A stretch of 64,000 nucleotides of DNA from Planctomycetota bacterium. Its GTDB lineage: Bacteria; Planctomycetota; UBA1135; GCA-002686595. The first letter of the stretch is position 1, and the number at the start of each line of letters is the position of its first letter. The position numbers and the translations under genes were made by a program. This document shows positions 34,097-43,730 of this stretch, one piece after another. The notes under the pieces are model-generated. The model saw only the letters and a program-made list of their open reading frames with translations, made no database searches and was not told where the DNA came from. The DNA is taken from NCBI GenBank assembly GCA_014237855.1, contig JABACD010000020.1:25022-89021 (forward strand), written 5' to 3'.

Positions 34097-35167
34097 TCAA
34101 GTCGGAGCGTCGAGTCGCTGTCCCGAAGCAGCCAGCTGACCACAGGCTGCGGCGATGTCATGGCCCAGGGAGTGCCTCAGGGTCGTGGGAATACCTCGCC
34201 CACGAAAGCGGCGGGCGAGGGCTTCGCGCTGCGGTCGAGGCGTCGGGCGTAGAGCCGGATCGACGGAACTCCCCGGACCGAGGAGCTGCGGCCGGTTGTA
34301 GGGAAGCAGGTTCAAGAGCACCGGGAGCCCCTTCAACCAGGCCGCCAGGGCCAGCTCATCAGGCTCCTGATCCGTCACCCCCTCGAGCAGCAGGTACTCC
34401 ACCAGCACCCGTCCTCCGCTGATCTCGGCCACGGACTGGACCGCGCTCCGCAGCTCTTCCAACGAGTGCCGCCGGGCCATCGGGATCAGGGACTCACGAA
34501 CCTCCTGGCGAGCCGAGTGCAGGCTCAATGCCTGGTGAAGGCCCGGAAAGCGCTGCTGGAGTCGTATCATCGCGGCTGGTAGCCCAACGGTCGACACGAC
34601 GATCCGTCGGGCCGGGAAGGCAAAGGTTCCTGGGTCGGTGAGCCTCGCGACGGCCTCATGCAGGAGCCCCTCCTCCAGCAAGGGCTCTCCCATGCCCATG
34701 AACACCAGGTTGCGCAGCTCGCGACCCTCCTCGCGCAGGATCCGGCGTGCCAGCACGACCTGATCCAGGACCTCATCCAGGCCCAGAGCCGGCCCCTTGC
34801 CGAGGAAGCCCGAGGCGCAGAAGCGGCAGGCCACCGGGCAGCGACTCTGGATCGAGAGGCACAGGGAGTTTCGCCCACTGGCAATACGCAGCAGCACGCC
34901 CTCCAGGCGGTCGCCCCCGGGGGTCTCGAGCACCAGCTTCGTGGCACCATCGGCCCCGCTCTCGTGGCGCTCCAGGAGCTTCAGGGCCCCACCGGCGAGG
35001 CCACGGGCCCACTCAACCGGAACCGGCTGCCGCGACGCGTCCAGCGCTTCCTCGAGGCTCCTTCCATGACGGAGGACCGCACGAGCGATCCGAGCTCCGC
35101 TGGCGGGGTCGAAGCGATGGACGGCACAGTGTTCCGCCAGGGCCTTCCTGTCGTGGAGACTGATCAC
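34097..35167 (-). CDS. rlmN: 23S rRNA (adenine-C2)-methyltransferase RlmN
   Basis: A 356-residue radical SAM enzyme that methylates C2 of A2503 in 23S rRNA (and A37 in some tRNAs). The iron-sulfur cluster cysteines are in CPVACRFCASG. VFMGMGEPLLE is the SAM-binding glycine motif, and the methyl-carrying cysteine is in GHDIAAACGQL near the C-terminus. LLPYNRP and the N-terminal domain support RlmN rather than Cfr, though the two families are close. Starts at GTG 35167, 47 bases from a divergent peptidase gene. Confidence 0.92.
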   Translation of the reverse strand: MISLHDRKALAEHCAVHRFDPASGARIARAVLRHGRSLEEALDASRQPVPVEWARGLAGGALKLLERHESGADGATKLVLETPGGDRLEGVLLRIASGRNSLCLSIQSRCPVACRFCASGFLGKGPALGLDEVLDQVVLARRILREEGRELRNLVFMGMGEPLLEEGLLHEAVARLTDPGTFAFPARRIVVSTVGLPAAMIRLQQRFPGLHQALSLHSARQEVRESLIPMARRHSLEELRSAVQSVAEISGGRVLVEYLLLEGVTDQEPDELALAAWLKGLPVLLNLLPYNRPQLLGPGSSVDPALRPTPRPQREALARRFRGRGIPTTLRHSLGHDIAAACGQLAASGQRLDAPT

Positions 35168-35214
35168 CCCGATAGACTACCCGCTCCACTCAGCCACCCG
35201 TCCAGCAGCCGACC

Positions 35215-36996
35215 ATGACTCTCGTTCCCTTGCGATTCCCCCTGCTCTGCATCCTCGGCCTGTTCATCTCGAGCACAGCCAGCCACGCAACCCCTCAGGC
35301 AGTCCTCTCCGTGACCAGCGAAGCAGGAGAGAGCTTTGCCCCCACCGTCGAGCGCTACCGCACCGACCGGGAAGCCCTGCGCTCGTTCTACGACATGGAG
35401 GGCTCATTGCTGAGACGAGAGCGCCTCGATCGATTCGACGAACAGTGGCTGGAGAGGCTGGCGGCCACGGACTTCGAGGCGCTGAGCGTCGCCGGGAGAA
35501 TCGATTACCTGCTCCTGCGAACGGAGATCGAGTATCAGGGGGAGCGTCGGGAGATCGAGCGCGAGAGGCTCGCAACGACTGCCGAGCTGATGCCCTTCAA
35601 CCCCGCGATCTTCGCCCTCGAGGAGGCGCGCTGGAGCCTGGACCCCTTGGACGCAGCCGCCTGTGCCGAGGTCCTGACTGGCATCGCCAGGCAGGCGAAG
35701 AGCGTCCAGGAGGGTGTACGCCTCGTGAGCGAGGAGGCTGAGGCAGAAGCCGACGGGGAGCCGTTGCTGGAGGTAGAGGCCGTCGAAGCCAGGCGGGTCG
35801 CCCGCCAGGTGAGCCAGGCGAGTGATCATCTCCGCACCTGGTACGACCACTACGCCCAGTATGACCCTGGCTTCACCTGGTGGAACAAGGAGCCCTTCGA
35901 GGCAGCCCGCGAAGCACTGAAGGAGCTCAGCAATCACCTACGCGAGGACATTGCTGGCCTGAAGGGCGAGGACGACGATCCGCTGATAGGCGACCCCATC
36001 GGCCGCGCTGGCCTGCTCCTGGATCTCCAGCACGAGTGGCTTGCCTACAGTCCAGAAGAGCTGATTGCGATTGGCGAGCACGAGCTGGCCTGGTGTGATG
36101 AACAGCTACTGGTGGCCTCCAACGAGCTCGGACACGGCAGCGACTGGCGCGCAGCCCTCGAGGAGGTCAAGAAACTTCACGTGGCGCCCGGGGAGCAGGA
36201 TGAGCTCGTGGCCTCTCAAGCACGGGAGGTGATCGAGTTCCTCAAGGAACGTGACCTGGTCACGATCCCGCCCCTTTGCGAGGAGACCTGGCGGGTGCAG
36301 ATGCTCAGCAAGTCGGGTCAGCGCACGCTGCCCTTCGCCGCCTATGGGGGCCAGAAGATGCTCGTGGCCTTCCCCACCGCGGACATGGACCTTGAGAGCA
36401 AGCGCATGAGCATGCGCGGAAACAACGTCCACTTCACCCGCGCGGTCACGCCCCACGAGCTGATTCCAGGGCACCACCTCCAGGGCTTCATGGCCCAGCG
36501 GTATGCGACTCACAGACGGATCTTCCGCACCCCCTTCCTGATCGAAGGCTGGGCTCTCTACTGGGAGATGGTGGAGTGGGACGAGGGCTGGGCACGGTCA
36601 CCGGAAGACCGCATCGGCATGCTCTTCTGGAGGAAGCATCGCGCAGCCCGGATCATCGTCTCCCTGCGCTTTCACCTGGGCAAGATGACTCCCGACGAGA
36701 TGATCCAGTTCCTGGTCGAACGAGTGGGGCATGAAGAGGACAGTGCAACGAGCGAGGTTCGTCGCTACATCGGCGGAGCCTATTCGCCTCTCTACCAGTG
36801 TGGCTACATGATTGGTGGCCTGCAGCTGCGTGCCCTCTACCACGAGGTCGTCGGCGAGCTCATGAACCGCAAGGAATTTCACGATGCGATCCTGCTGGAG
36901 AACTCGATCCCCATCGAGTTGATCCGGGCCTCACTGATGAACCTCGAGCTGCAGCGTGACAGCCGTCCCAGCTGGAAGCCCGGGCTCGGAAGCTAG
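35215..36996 (+). CDS. Secreted DUF885-family metallopeptidase
   Basis: A 593-residue protein with a signal peptide (LLCILGLFISSTASHA). The DUF885 zinc motif HELIPGHHLQGF (about residue 412) and the following EGWALYWEMVEWDEG are intact. RYIGGAYSPLYQCGYMIG lies in the C-terminal helical part. The family comprises zinc peptidases with broad or unknown substrates. Start at ATG 35215 is fixed by the signal peptide. Converges with the TSUP transporter. Confidence 0.88.
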   Translation: MTLVPLRFPLLCILGLFISSTASHATPQAVLSVTSEAGESFAPTVERYRTDREALRSFYDMEGSLLRRERLDRFDEQWLERLAATDFEALSVAGRIDYLLLRTEIEYQGERREIERERLATTAELMPFNPAIFALEEARWSLDPLDAAACAEVLTGIARQAKSVQEGVRLVSEEAEAEADGEPLLEVEAVEARRVARQVSQASDHLRTWYDHYAQYDPGFTWWNKEPFEAAREALKELSNHLREDIAGLKGEDDDPLIGDPIGRAGLLLDLQHEWLAYSPEELIAIGEHELAWCDEQLLVASNELGHGSDWRAALEEVKKLHVAPGEQDELVASQAREVIEFLKERDLVTIPPLCEETWRVQMLSKSGQRTLPFAAYGGQKMLVAFPTADMDLESKRMSMRGNNVHFTRAVTPHELIPGHHLQGFMAQRYATHRRIFRTPFLIEGWALYWEMVEWDEGWARSPEDRIGMLFWRKHRAARIIVSLRFHLGKMTPDEMIQFLVERVGHEEDSATSEVRRYIGGAYSPLYQCGYMIGGLQLRALYHEVVGELMNRKEFHDAILLENSIPIELIRASLMNLELQRDSRPSWKPGLGS

Positions 36997-37022
36997 AACG
37001 GCCCCCGACCGCTCGGCCACTC

Positions 37023-37931
37023 TCAGGCCTTCCCCACCACCTTCTTTCGAAGATCCCAGGCAAAGCGCAATGCCACCAGCAGCAAGGTAGCGGCCAGCAT
37101 CTTCTTCGCCACCTCGGCCACCCCGGGGATGTGGACGATCTGCACTCCAACGAAGGCTCCGATTGCTGCTCCGGTGGCAAAGCCCGCAGAGCGTCGCAGA
37201 TCGAGCTGGCCAGCCTTGTAGTACAGCAACATGGAGCGTGTGGAGGTGGCCGTCCCCATCGCCATCGAGCAGGCTCGCGCACCCAGGTGCCCAAGGCTGG
37301 GGAGCGCGAACAACAGGGCGGGAACTGCCACGAGCCCACCACCAATGCCCAGCAGGGGCGCGACGAAGCCGCCACCAAGACCAATCATGGTCGCGATCAG
37401 GTAGTCGGAAGCCACCAGTTGCGGACCAGGATCAAGCTCTCCACCCGCTGCAAAGGTCTGCGGCACGAGCCCCAGGATGCGAAAGCCCACGAAGAACAAC
37501 AGGAGACAGAAGGCTAACTTCAATGCTCGAGCTTCGACCTTCTGGGCCACGCGAAACCCGAGCTGAGCCCCCACCATGCTCCCTGCTACCAGGCACAACA
37601 CGACCCACCATTCGATCCGGCTATCTGACCGAAACGCCTCTGCTGCTGTCGCCGAGATGGTGGTCGCCGCCACGAGTGAGAGAGAGGTCACCACCGCCTG
37701 TTTGAGCGGCAGCTTGTAGATGTAGTGCAGGCAGGGCACCGCAAACAGGCCGCCACCAATGCCGCACATCGCTCCCCAGGTAGCGATGACGAAGCCCACG
37801 AGAACAATCCCAATGCCCGTTGTCCGTGGTCCCTCTGCGACGTCGGATCCAGAACTCTGGTTGGAATCGGGCACACTTGCAACTGGCTCGACTGGCTCCG
37901 CCTCGAGGAGGGCTCTGGCGCTAGAACTCAT
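37023..37931 (-). CDS. TSUP (TauE/SafE) family membrane transporter
   Basis: About 302 residues with roughly eight hydrophobic helices in two halves. The repeats begin with WGAMCGIGGGLFAVPCL and GGFVAPLLGIGGGLVAVPAL; these glycine-rich motifs are typical of the sulfite/anion exporter family. Members move sulfite, sulfoacetate or other organosulfur anions, direction often unknown. Start at ATG 37931 chosen over GTG 37964. It follows the rfaE-type genes after 74 bases on the same strand but need not share their function. Confidence 0.87.
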   Translation of the reverse strand: MSSSARALLEAEPVEPVASVPDSNQSSGSDVAEGPRTTGIGIVLVGFVIATWGAMCGIGGGLFAVPCLHYIYKLPLKQAVVTSLSLVAATTISATAAEAFRSDSRIEWWVVLCLVAGSMVGAQLGFRVAQKVEARALKLAFCLLLFFVGFRILGLVPQTFAAGGELDPGPQLVASDYLIATMIGLGGGFVAPLLGIGGGLVAVPALLFALPSLGHLGARACSMAMGTATSTRSMLLYYKAGQLDLRRSAGFATGAAIGAFVGVQIVHIPGVAEVAKKMLAATLLLVALRFAWDLRKKVVGKA

Positions 37932-38005
37932 ACCCCCCCAGATGTACGCCTTTGAACCGGGCACTCAACCTCGGAGTCATGAATATCCGCTCAAACAGGG
38001 CAATC

Positions 38006-38497
38006 TCACTCCGAATCGAGGGAAAGGCGCTCGAGAAGTTCGGTCGTCGAATGCTCCTTCGGGTCGCCACAAATCGCGATCTCTATGCCCAGCTCACGAT
38101 CCACGGGCCCCTCTGGAACCGTCTCTGGTGTGTAGTCCGGTCCCTTTGCGTGCACATCAGGGCGAAGAGTCCTGAGGCTGACCTCGAGAGTCGATTCATC
38201 GAAGGCGAACACGCGATCAACACAGCGCAGACCGCAGAGCAGCTCTGCCCGCTCCTCTTGTGGCATCAAGGGACGACCCTCACCCTTCAGGCGGCGTACC
38301 GACTCATCGCTGTTGATGGCAACGACCAGGAAGTCTCCGCGTGTGGCTGCATCCTGCAAGTAACGTAGATGCCCGACGTGCAGGAGATCGAAGCAGCCGT
38401 TGGCCAGAACGACCCGCTGCCCACCACCGCGCAGTTCGGCCAGTTCAGCAACCAGGCCCCCCCGCTCACTCAAGGAATCCGGGCACTCGAAGGCCAT
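38006..38497 (-). CDS. Heptose-1-phosphate nucleotidyltransferase domain protein (stand-alone)
   Basis: A 163-residue cytidylyltransferase-fold protein like the C-terminal domain of HldE, with [32 protein letters not shown] and KGPDYT. It should make ADP-heptose (or another NDP-heptose) from heptose-1-phosphate. Its ATG 38497 shares a base with the stop of the kinase gene before it (TGATG), so the two are coupled and behave as a split HldE. A complete fused HldE is encoded 3 kb upstream in the same run of genes, so this pair may serve a different heptose or nucleotide. Confidence 0.88.
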   Translation of the reverse strand: MAFECPDSLSERGGLVAELAELRGGGQRVVLANGCFDLLHVGHLRYLQDAATRGDFLVVAINSDESVRRLKGEGRPLMPQEERAELLCGLRCVDRVFAFDESTLEVSLRTLRPDVHAKGPDYTPETVPEGPVDRELGIEIAICGDPKEHSTTELLERLSLDSE

Positions 38498-39525
38498 CAG
38501 AATCCGGACTTGCCCAGGCGGGTCGAGGGTGGACTGGAGGCCAGCGCCTCCTCGAGCTGGGGGTGAGTGCAGACGGCCGTGCCGTTCTCCATCACGACCA
38601 CCCCTGAGGCGGTGTTGGCCAGGCGCATGGCCTCGATGGGCTCGAGCCCTGCGGCCAGGGCCAGGGCAAAGACGCTTGCAGCTGAGTCTCCAGCACCGCT
38701 GACATCTGTGACCTCTCCATGACCCGAGGCCTCGACCGCCACTCCCTCTTCCGGTAGACCCTCGCCAAACAAGGCCATGCCCAGGTTGCCTCGGGTAACG
38801 AGGGACCAGCGAGTGGGCACCAGCTCCTCGAGTCGAGAGACTGCCCGCCGCAGCTCGACCACGTCATCAAGGCGCCCGACATCCCAACCGGTGAAGTGGG
38901 CCAGTTCGCCCACGTTGGGGGTGATTGCCGTGATCCCCGCAAAGCTCTCCAGATGCCGGCGTGGGTCGAGAACGACGACCTTGTCCTGCAACGTGAACTG
39001 CTGAGCCAATGACGCCAGGGGCGGCCCGATCAGTCCGTACTGGTAGTCGGACAGCACCAGAGCATCAAACTCCGCAGCACGTCCGGAGAGCCCGCTGGCA
39101 ATCTCCCCTGCACGCTCGTCGTCGAAGGCCGTGTCGGGCTCCTTGTCGATCCTCAGGACCTGTTGTGGAAAGCGGCGAGCCTCTGCGGCCAGGATCCGGG
39201 TCTTGGTCGGTGTGACCCAATCCGGAAGACATGCGATGCCGGTGCAGTCGATGCCATCTTCTTCCAGCGTCCGCCGCAACTCGCGGCCTGACATGTCCTT
39301 GCCCACACCCCCGAAGACGCTGACCCGACTCCCCAGCGCATGCAGGTTGCGGGCCACATTTGCTGCCCCTCCTGCACCCAGGGACTCGAAGCGGTGGCGA
39401 AGGACCATCACGGGCGCCTCACGGGAGAGCCGCCCAGGTTCAGCGTGCACGTAGTGGTCCGCCACCAGATCTCCAAGAACCGCAACGCCCAGCGCAGAGA
39501 AGTCCGGAACCGTCAGCTTGTTCAC
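38497..39525 (-). CDS. PfkB-type heptose-7-phosphate kinase-like protein (stand-alone)
   Basis: A 342-residue ribokinase-fold sugar kinase resembling the N-terminal domain of HldE. Visible are [50 protein letters not shown], and the catalytic [16 protein letters not shown] with Asp as base. It should phosphorylate C1 of heptose-7-phosphate. GTG 39525 overlaps the stop of the radical SAM gene (GTGA), and its stop overlaps the nucleotidyltransferase start. A diverged duplicate of the hldE kinase domain at 41209-42681. Confidence 0.86.
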   Translation of the reverse strand: MNKLTVPDFSALGVAVLGDLVADHYVHAEPGRLSREAPVMVLRHRFESLGAGGAANVARNLHALGSRVSVFGGVGKDMSGRELRRTLEEDGIDCTGIACLPDWVTPTKTRILAAEARRFPQQVLRIDKEPDTAFDDERAGEIASGLSGRAAEFDALVLSDYQYGLIGPPLASLAQQFTLQDKVVVLDPRRHLESFAGITAITPNVGELAHFTGWDVGRLDDVVELRRAVSRLEELVPTRWSLVTRGNLGMALFGEGLPEEGVAVEASGHGEVTDVSGAGDSAASVFALALAAGLEPIEAMRLANTASGVVVMENGTAVCTHPQLEEALASSPPSTRLGKSGF

Positions 39526-41192
39526 CCCATGACCTCCTCCGCGGCGCGCTCGACCTCATGCTCGGTTGGCCGAGCTGCGGCAGTGAACCACTCGCGCCCC
39601 TGCTCCTCGGCCAGGAAGAAATCCGAACGGACGCCCATGAAGTCGTTGTAGCGGATGGCGTAGTGCAGCTCACCGGCTGCGATTGCCTCCGCACTGAGTT
39701 CGCGATCCACCGCATTCACGGTCGGCTCGAAGGCCCTCCACTGTTCAGCGTCCATCGCCAGCAGTCGCTCGACGAGCGGCCGATAGCGAGCCGAGACAGG
39801 AGCGGGCGCGAAGTCGTCCATTCGAGCATTCACGAACCAGGGCAGGCAGCGGCCAAGCTTTGCAATGAAGAGGTTCTCCTCCTCCCCGAAGTCCAGGGCG
39901 CTCTCCTCGGTAAAGGTGGTCTGCCTCGCCAGCTGCTCCACATCAACCTGGCCAGCATCGATTGACATCTGCCAGGAGTCCGTGCCTGGAAAGGGGAAGA
40001 AGTAAGAGCACCGAAAGCGGCCAACTCGCGACTCCGCCAGGATATCCACGGTCTCCAGGCGCTCATCACGAGTCTCCGTCGGCAGGCCAATCATCACGAA
40101 GGCTGAGGTGTGCAGGCCATGCTCTTCCGATGACTCGACCGTCTCAATGATGTCCGACTTCGTCATGTGGCGCTTGAGCACCTTTGAACGCACGCGCTGC
40201 GAACCACACTCAATCCCCATCTTGAGGATCTTGGCTCCAGCGCTGGCCAGGGCCCTGGCAACCCGCGGATCAAGCCGCTTGACGTGTGCATTGACGACAA
40301 AAGGAACCTTCAGCCCTGAAGCCTCGTAGGCAGCGCACATCTCGAGTGCGTGCTCGACATTCTGGGTGAAGAGATCGTCATCGAAGATGAAGGTATCGAT
40401 ACCATCGTAGCGCTCCAGGACCGAGTGAATCTCCTTCATCATCAGCTCTGCAGGCCGGAACCGGAAGGCGTTGAGCTTGCCCACGCCCCGGCCAAGGTCC
40501 TCGCGGTACAGATCGATGATCTTGTGGTTCAAGCAATAGCTGCAGCGATAGGGACACCCGCGGCTGGACATCAGGCTGAACCATCCCCCCTTGCTGGCGG
40601 TGATCCGATCCGTCTCGAACAGCTCGTAGTCGGGTTCAGGCAGCTTGGTCAGCTCGGGGAACTCGCCCACGGGGTTATGAACCCAGTGCCTTGAGTCAAC
40701 GGGAGCGACGAGTCCCGATCTGGGTCGAGTCGCGCCCTCCCAGCACAGGAAGTTCTTGATGTCATCCCGCCGCTCGCCCTGCTCCAGGGACTCCACCAGC
40801 TCGAGCAGTGCGTGCTCACACTCCCCCATCCCCACATAGTCCCAGACGCCGTCGGACATGACCTCGGCGGGCACCAGGGTCGGGTGGATTCCGCCAACCA
40901 CCAGAGGGGGCAGCTCCAGCCCCTGAGTCTCGACGCATTCGCGCAGGAACGCTGCCAGCTCGCGAGCCGTTGGGTACTGCTGGGTGATGCAGGAGAAGGC
41001 CACCATCCCCGGCTGCCACTCACGGATCCGCTCAGCCAGGTCCTGGTGAGAGGGCACTGGAGGGAGCTTCTCGTTCAGGTTCACCAGGCTGGTCTCGTGC
41101 CCCGCATCTTTCAACACAGCTGAAATCGAAGCCAGGCCATGATTGAACCCCATTTGGGTGTTGAGGTTCGGATAGACGAAGAGGACGCGCAT
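39522..41192 (-). CDS. B12-binding radical SAM protein
   Basis: About 556 residues. The N-terminal part looks like a cobalamin-binding domain (VLFVYPNLNTQMGFNHGLA and the PPLVVGGIHPTLVP loop). The radical SAM domain has the cluster motif SSRGCPYRCSYCLNH. Later motifs DTFIFDDDLFT, MGIECGSQRVRSKVLKR and FVMIGLPTETRDE are typical of the Elp3-like radical SAM fold. Such enzymes often methylate or rearrange lipids, sugars or antibiotics. It is embedded in a heptose/LPS gene run, which suggests modification of an LPS sugar or lipid, but this is inference. ATG 41192 preferred over an upstream start. Confidence 0.85.
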   Translation of the reverse strand: MRVLFVYPNLNTQMGFNHGLASISAVLKDAGHETSLVNLNEKLPPVPSHQDLAERIREWQPGMVAFSCITQQYPTARELAAFLRECVETQGLELPPLVVGGIHPTLVPAEVMSDGVWDYVGMGECEHALLELVESLEQGERRDDIKNFLCWEGATRPRSGLVAPVDSRHWVHNPVGEFPELTKLPEPDYELFETDRITASKGGWFSLMSSRGCPYRCSYCLNHKIIDLYREDLGRGVGKLNAFRFRPAELMMKEIHSVLERYDGIDTFIFDDDLFTQNVEHALEMCAAYEASGLKVPFVVNAHVKRLDPRVARALASAGAKILKMGIECGSQRVRSKVLKRHMTKSDIIETVESSEEHGLHTSAFVMIGLPTETRDERLETVDILAESRVGRFRCSYFFPFPGTDSWQMSIDAGQVDVEQLARQTTFTEESALDFGEEENLFIAKLGRCLPWFVNARMDDFAPAPVSARYRPLVERLLAMDAEQWRAFEPTVNAVDRELSAEAIAAGELHYAIRYNDFMGVRSDFFLAEEQGREWFTAAARPTEHEVERAAEEVMG

Positions 41193-41208
41193 GCTGGTTG
41201 ATCTCGAG

Positions 41209-42681
41209 TCAATCGGTCTGGCGTACCCCACCCTTGGCCCGCTCTAGAATGCTCGTGGTGGAGCGCCCGGCAACCAGAGGAGCGAGAACGACCTGCCCGC
41301 CGTGCTTCTCAACCCACTCACGACCGACCACACCCTTCTCGGCCCAGTCCTCGCCCTTGACCAGCACATCGGGAGTGATGCGCTCGATGATCTCAGCGGG
41401 TGTGTCCTCTGCGAAGTCAATCACGGCATCGACCATCTCCATGGCAGCCAAGACCTCCATGCGATCGCTCACCATGTTGACCGGTCTCTCCGGTCCCTTG
41501 AGCCGGCTGACGCTTGCATCGCTATTGACCCCGACAATCAGCACATCGCCCTGTGAGCGTGCAAAGCGCAGATAATTGACGTGCCCAGTGTGGACGATGT
41601 CAAAGCAGCCGTTGGTGAAGACGATGCGCTTGCCCTCGCTGCGCCATGCAGCCAGCAGGTCTTCCAGATCACCTTCACACAAGACCTTACCGACCTCGGG
41701 CGCACTCTCTCGTAGCTTGGCCAGCAGCTCGCGCCGGGTCACACCATTGGTCCCCAGGCGCGCGACCACGACTCCGGCCGCCTGATTGGCAAGGGCCACA
41801 GCCACATCGATCTCACAGCCCCCCGCCAGGAACAGCGCCAGGTGAGAGATGACCGTGTCACCAGCTCCTGTCACATCGAAGACGGCTCTAGCCTTGGTCG
41901 TCTCGCGTCCTTCGCGTCCGTCCCTCGTTTGAAAGTAGATCCCCTCTGCACCCAGCGTGATCACAGCTGCATCCAGCTGAGCCCCAGAGATCAGCTCGCT
42001 GGCCCCCTTCGAGACCTGCTGCAAGTCAGTCAGCTTGCGCCCCAGCGCCTCTTCCGCTTCCTTGCGGTTGGGCGTGATCAGCGTGGCCCCGCGGTAGCGA
42101 CTGAAGTCATTGCCCTTGGGGTCCACCAGCACGGGGATCCCTGCGGCGCAGGCCTCATCGATGACGGCTCGCAACACCTCATCGGTGAGCACTCCCTTCC
42201 CATAATCCGAGAGCACCAGGGCACCCGCACCCGCGAGCAGCGCTCTGGCCTTTCCGAGGACCTCCTCGCTGGCCTCACCGGAGACCGGCGCCGCATCCTC
42301 CCAGTCCACCCGCAGCATCTGCTGCACGCCGCTGACCATGCGCGTCTTGAGACTCGTGGGACGCTCTCCATCCACCACCAGGCCCGATGTGGACACTCCC
42401 GAGTCCTCCATCAGCTCTCGCAGGCGCCGCCCCCAGCCATCGTCGCCGATCACGCCAACCAGTTCGACCTCGACCTCCATGCTGAGCAGGTTGAAGGCCA
42501 CGTTTCCAGCGCCCCCCAGCTTCTCCTCAGCACGCGCCGCCGCCAGCACCGGAATCGGTGCCTCAGGAGAGATACGCGAGACCTCCCCAACGACATAGCG
42601 ATCGAGCATCAGGTCGCCAACGATCACAACGCGGGGCGTCTTGAGGTCCTCGAGGGTCTGTTCGAGCTGTTCGCGGTTCAT
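41209..42681 (-). CDS. hldE: Bifunctional heptose-7-phosphate kinase / heptose-1-phosphate adenylyltransferase
   Basis: 490 residues in two domains. The PfkB kinase (about 1-320) has VVIVGDLMLDRYVVGEVSRIS, LGGAGNVAFNL, ITPNRKEAEEAL and the catalytic DVTGAGDTVIS. The nucleotidyltransferase (about 345-480) has FTNGCFDIVHTGHVNYL and VKGEDWAEKGVVG. HldE makes ADP-D-glycero-D-manno-heptose for LPS inner core, feeding the GT9 transferases at 26-28 kb. ATG 42681 gives the usual N-terminus. It lies 13 bases behind the unknown-function gene and 16 ahead of the radical SAM gene. Confidence 0.95.
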   Translation of the reverse strand: MNREQLEQTLEDLKTPRVVIVGDLMLDRYVVGEVSRISPEAPIPVLAAARAEEKLGGAGNVAFNLLSMEVEVELVGVIGDDGWGRRLRELMEDSGVSTSGLVVDGERPTSLKTRMVSGVQQMLRVDWEDAAPVSGEASEEVLGKARALLAGAGALVLSDYGKGVLTDEVLRAVIDEACAAGIPVLVDPKGNDFSRYRGATLITPNRKEAEEALGRKLTDLQQVSKGASELISGAQLDAAVITLGAEGIYFQTRDGREGRETTKARAVFDVTGAGDTVISHLALFLAGGCEIDVAVALANQAAGVVVARLGTNGVTRRELLAKLRESAPEVGKVLCEGDLEDLLAAWRSEGKRIVFTNGCFDIVHTGHVNYLRFARSQGDVLIVGVNSDASVSRLKGPERPVNMVSDRMEVLAAMEMVDAVIDFAEDTPAEIIERITPDVLVKGEDWAEKGVVGREWVEKHGGQVVLAPLVAGRSTTSILERAKGGVRQTD

Positions 42682-42694
42682 TCGTCTTGTGTGC

Positions 42695-43708
42695 TTAGTG
42701 CTGGCTGCCAGGGTTCTCTGCGCTCTCAGCGGCACTCCAGCCCTTGCTCTCGAGCTTGGTGAGCACCGCCATTCTCAGGAGCGGCAGCAAGATCTCATGC
42801 TGACCAAGAATGGTGATGCCCTTGCCCGGAGGCCGATCGACCACATTCGTCTGGGCACGGTACTGCCTCAGCATGTCCAGGTTTGCGGTCGTCATCTCCG
42901 AGAGATCGGCCCCCAGATTGATGGCCACGCTGACTGCCTTGAGAAAGGTCTCGGGCAGGACGACCGCGCATCCCACGTTGATCCAGACGCCACCATTCAT
43001 TCCGTAAACGAAGCGGCAGACTTCGCGGAAGTCGATGATGCTTGATTCGCCGATGTGAGCCCCGTCGCAAGCAGGGTGCATGTGAACGATGTCCGCACCG
43101 AGGGACACATGCACGCTGCAACCAATTCCAAGACGAGCGGCTTCCGCGCTCACCGATAGGTGATTGTAGGGCGCATCCATTTCCAGCAGCAGGGCTCCCA
43201 GGCCCGAACCGAAGCCCGCGCGCTCACCCTCCTTGGGATTGCAGCCGCGCTCGGCGGCACTGGCGAGTCCTGCGCCGGTCTCCTCAGCGAACCCGAATTC
43301 GCCGCGGGGCAGCTGCTCCGCCACGTCCTCCGAGGTGCAGCCGGCGGTGGCGATCTCGAAGTCATGAATTGCGCCGGCCCCGTTCATGGCGATGTGATCG
43401 ATGATTCCACGCCTCATCCAGTCGATCAGAAGTGGCGCCAGGCCGACCTTGAGCACGTGGGCGCCGAGCGCGACCGCAACCGGCTTGCCCGCCACCTTCG
43501 CAGCGACGATTCGCTCCACCAGATCCTTCAGGTGGGTCCCCGCGTAGATGTCAGGCAGCGACTCGAAGAAGGTCGAGAAGCCCTCGAGGGGCTCGGGCAC
43601 CTCGCAGAAGTCGCGGAGGGTGACCAGGCTCCTGCGGGAGCTCACCGGGTAGGTGCGCACCTTCGCCATCTCGGGGAAGGGATCGTTCTGGGGATCGAGG
43701 GGGCACAT
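42695..43708 (-). CDS. Conserved protein of unknown function, possibly deoxyhypusine-synthase-like
   Basis: About 337 residues, soluble. Distinct conserved-looking stretches are VALGAHVLKVGLAPLLIDW, IAMNGAGAIHDFEIA, TSEDVAEQLPRGEFGFAEETG, VSLGADIVHMHPACDG and GGVWINVGCAVVLPETFLKA. The repeated NGAGxIHDxE and glycine-rich turns suggest a nucleotide-binding fold; I have a weak recollection of deoxyhypusine-synthase-like proteins and would not rely on it. The start could be ATG 43708 or 43669. Its location between the lipid A acyltransferase and hldE hints at a step in LPS sugar synthesis. Confidence 0.6.
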   Translation of the reverse strand: MCPLDPQNDPFPEMAKVRTYPVSSRRSLVTLRDFCEVPEPLEGFSTFFESLPDIYAGTHLKDLVERIVAAKVAGKPVAVALGAHVLKVGLAPLLIDWMRRGIIDHIAMNGAGAIHDFEIATAGCTSEDVAEQLPRGEFGFAEETGAGLASAAERGCNPKEGERAGFGSGLGALLLEMDAPYNHLSVSAEAARLGIGCSVHVSLGADIVHMHPACDGAHIGESSIIDFREVCRFVYGMNGGVWINVGCAVVLPETFLKAVSVAINLGADLSEMTTANLDMLRQYRAQTNVVDRPPGKGITILGQHEILLPLLRMAVLTKLESKGWSAAESAENPGSQH

Positions 43709-43730
43709 GAGGCTATTTCGAGGGGCAGGA

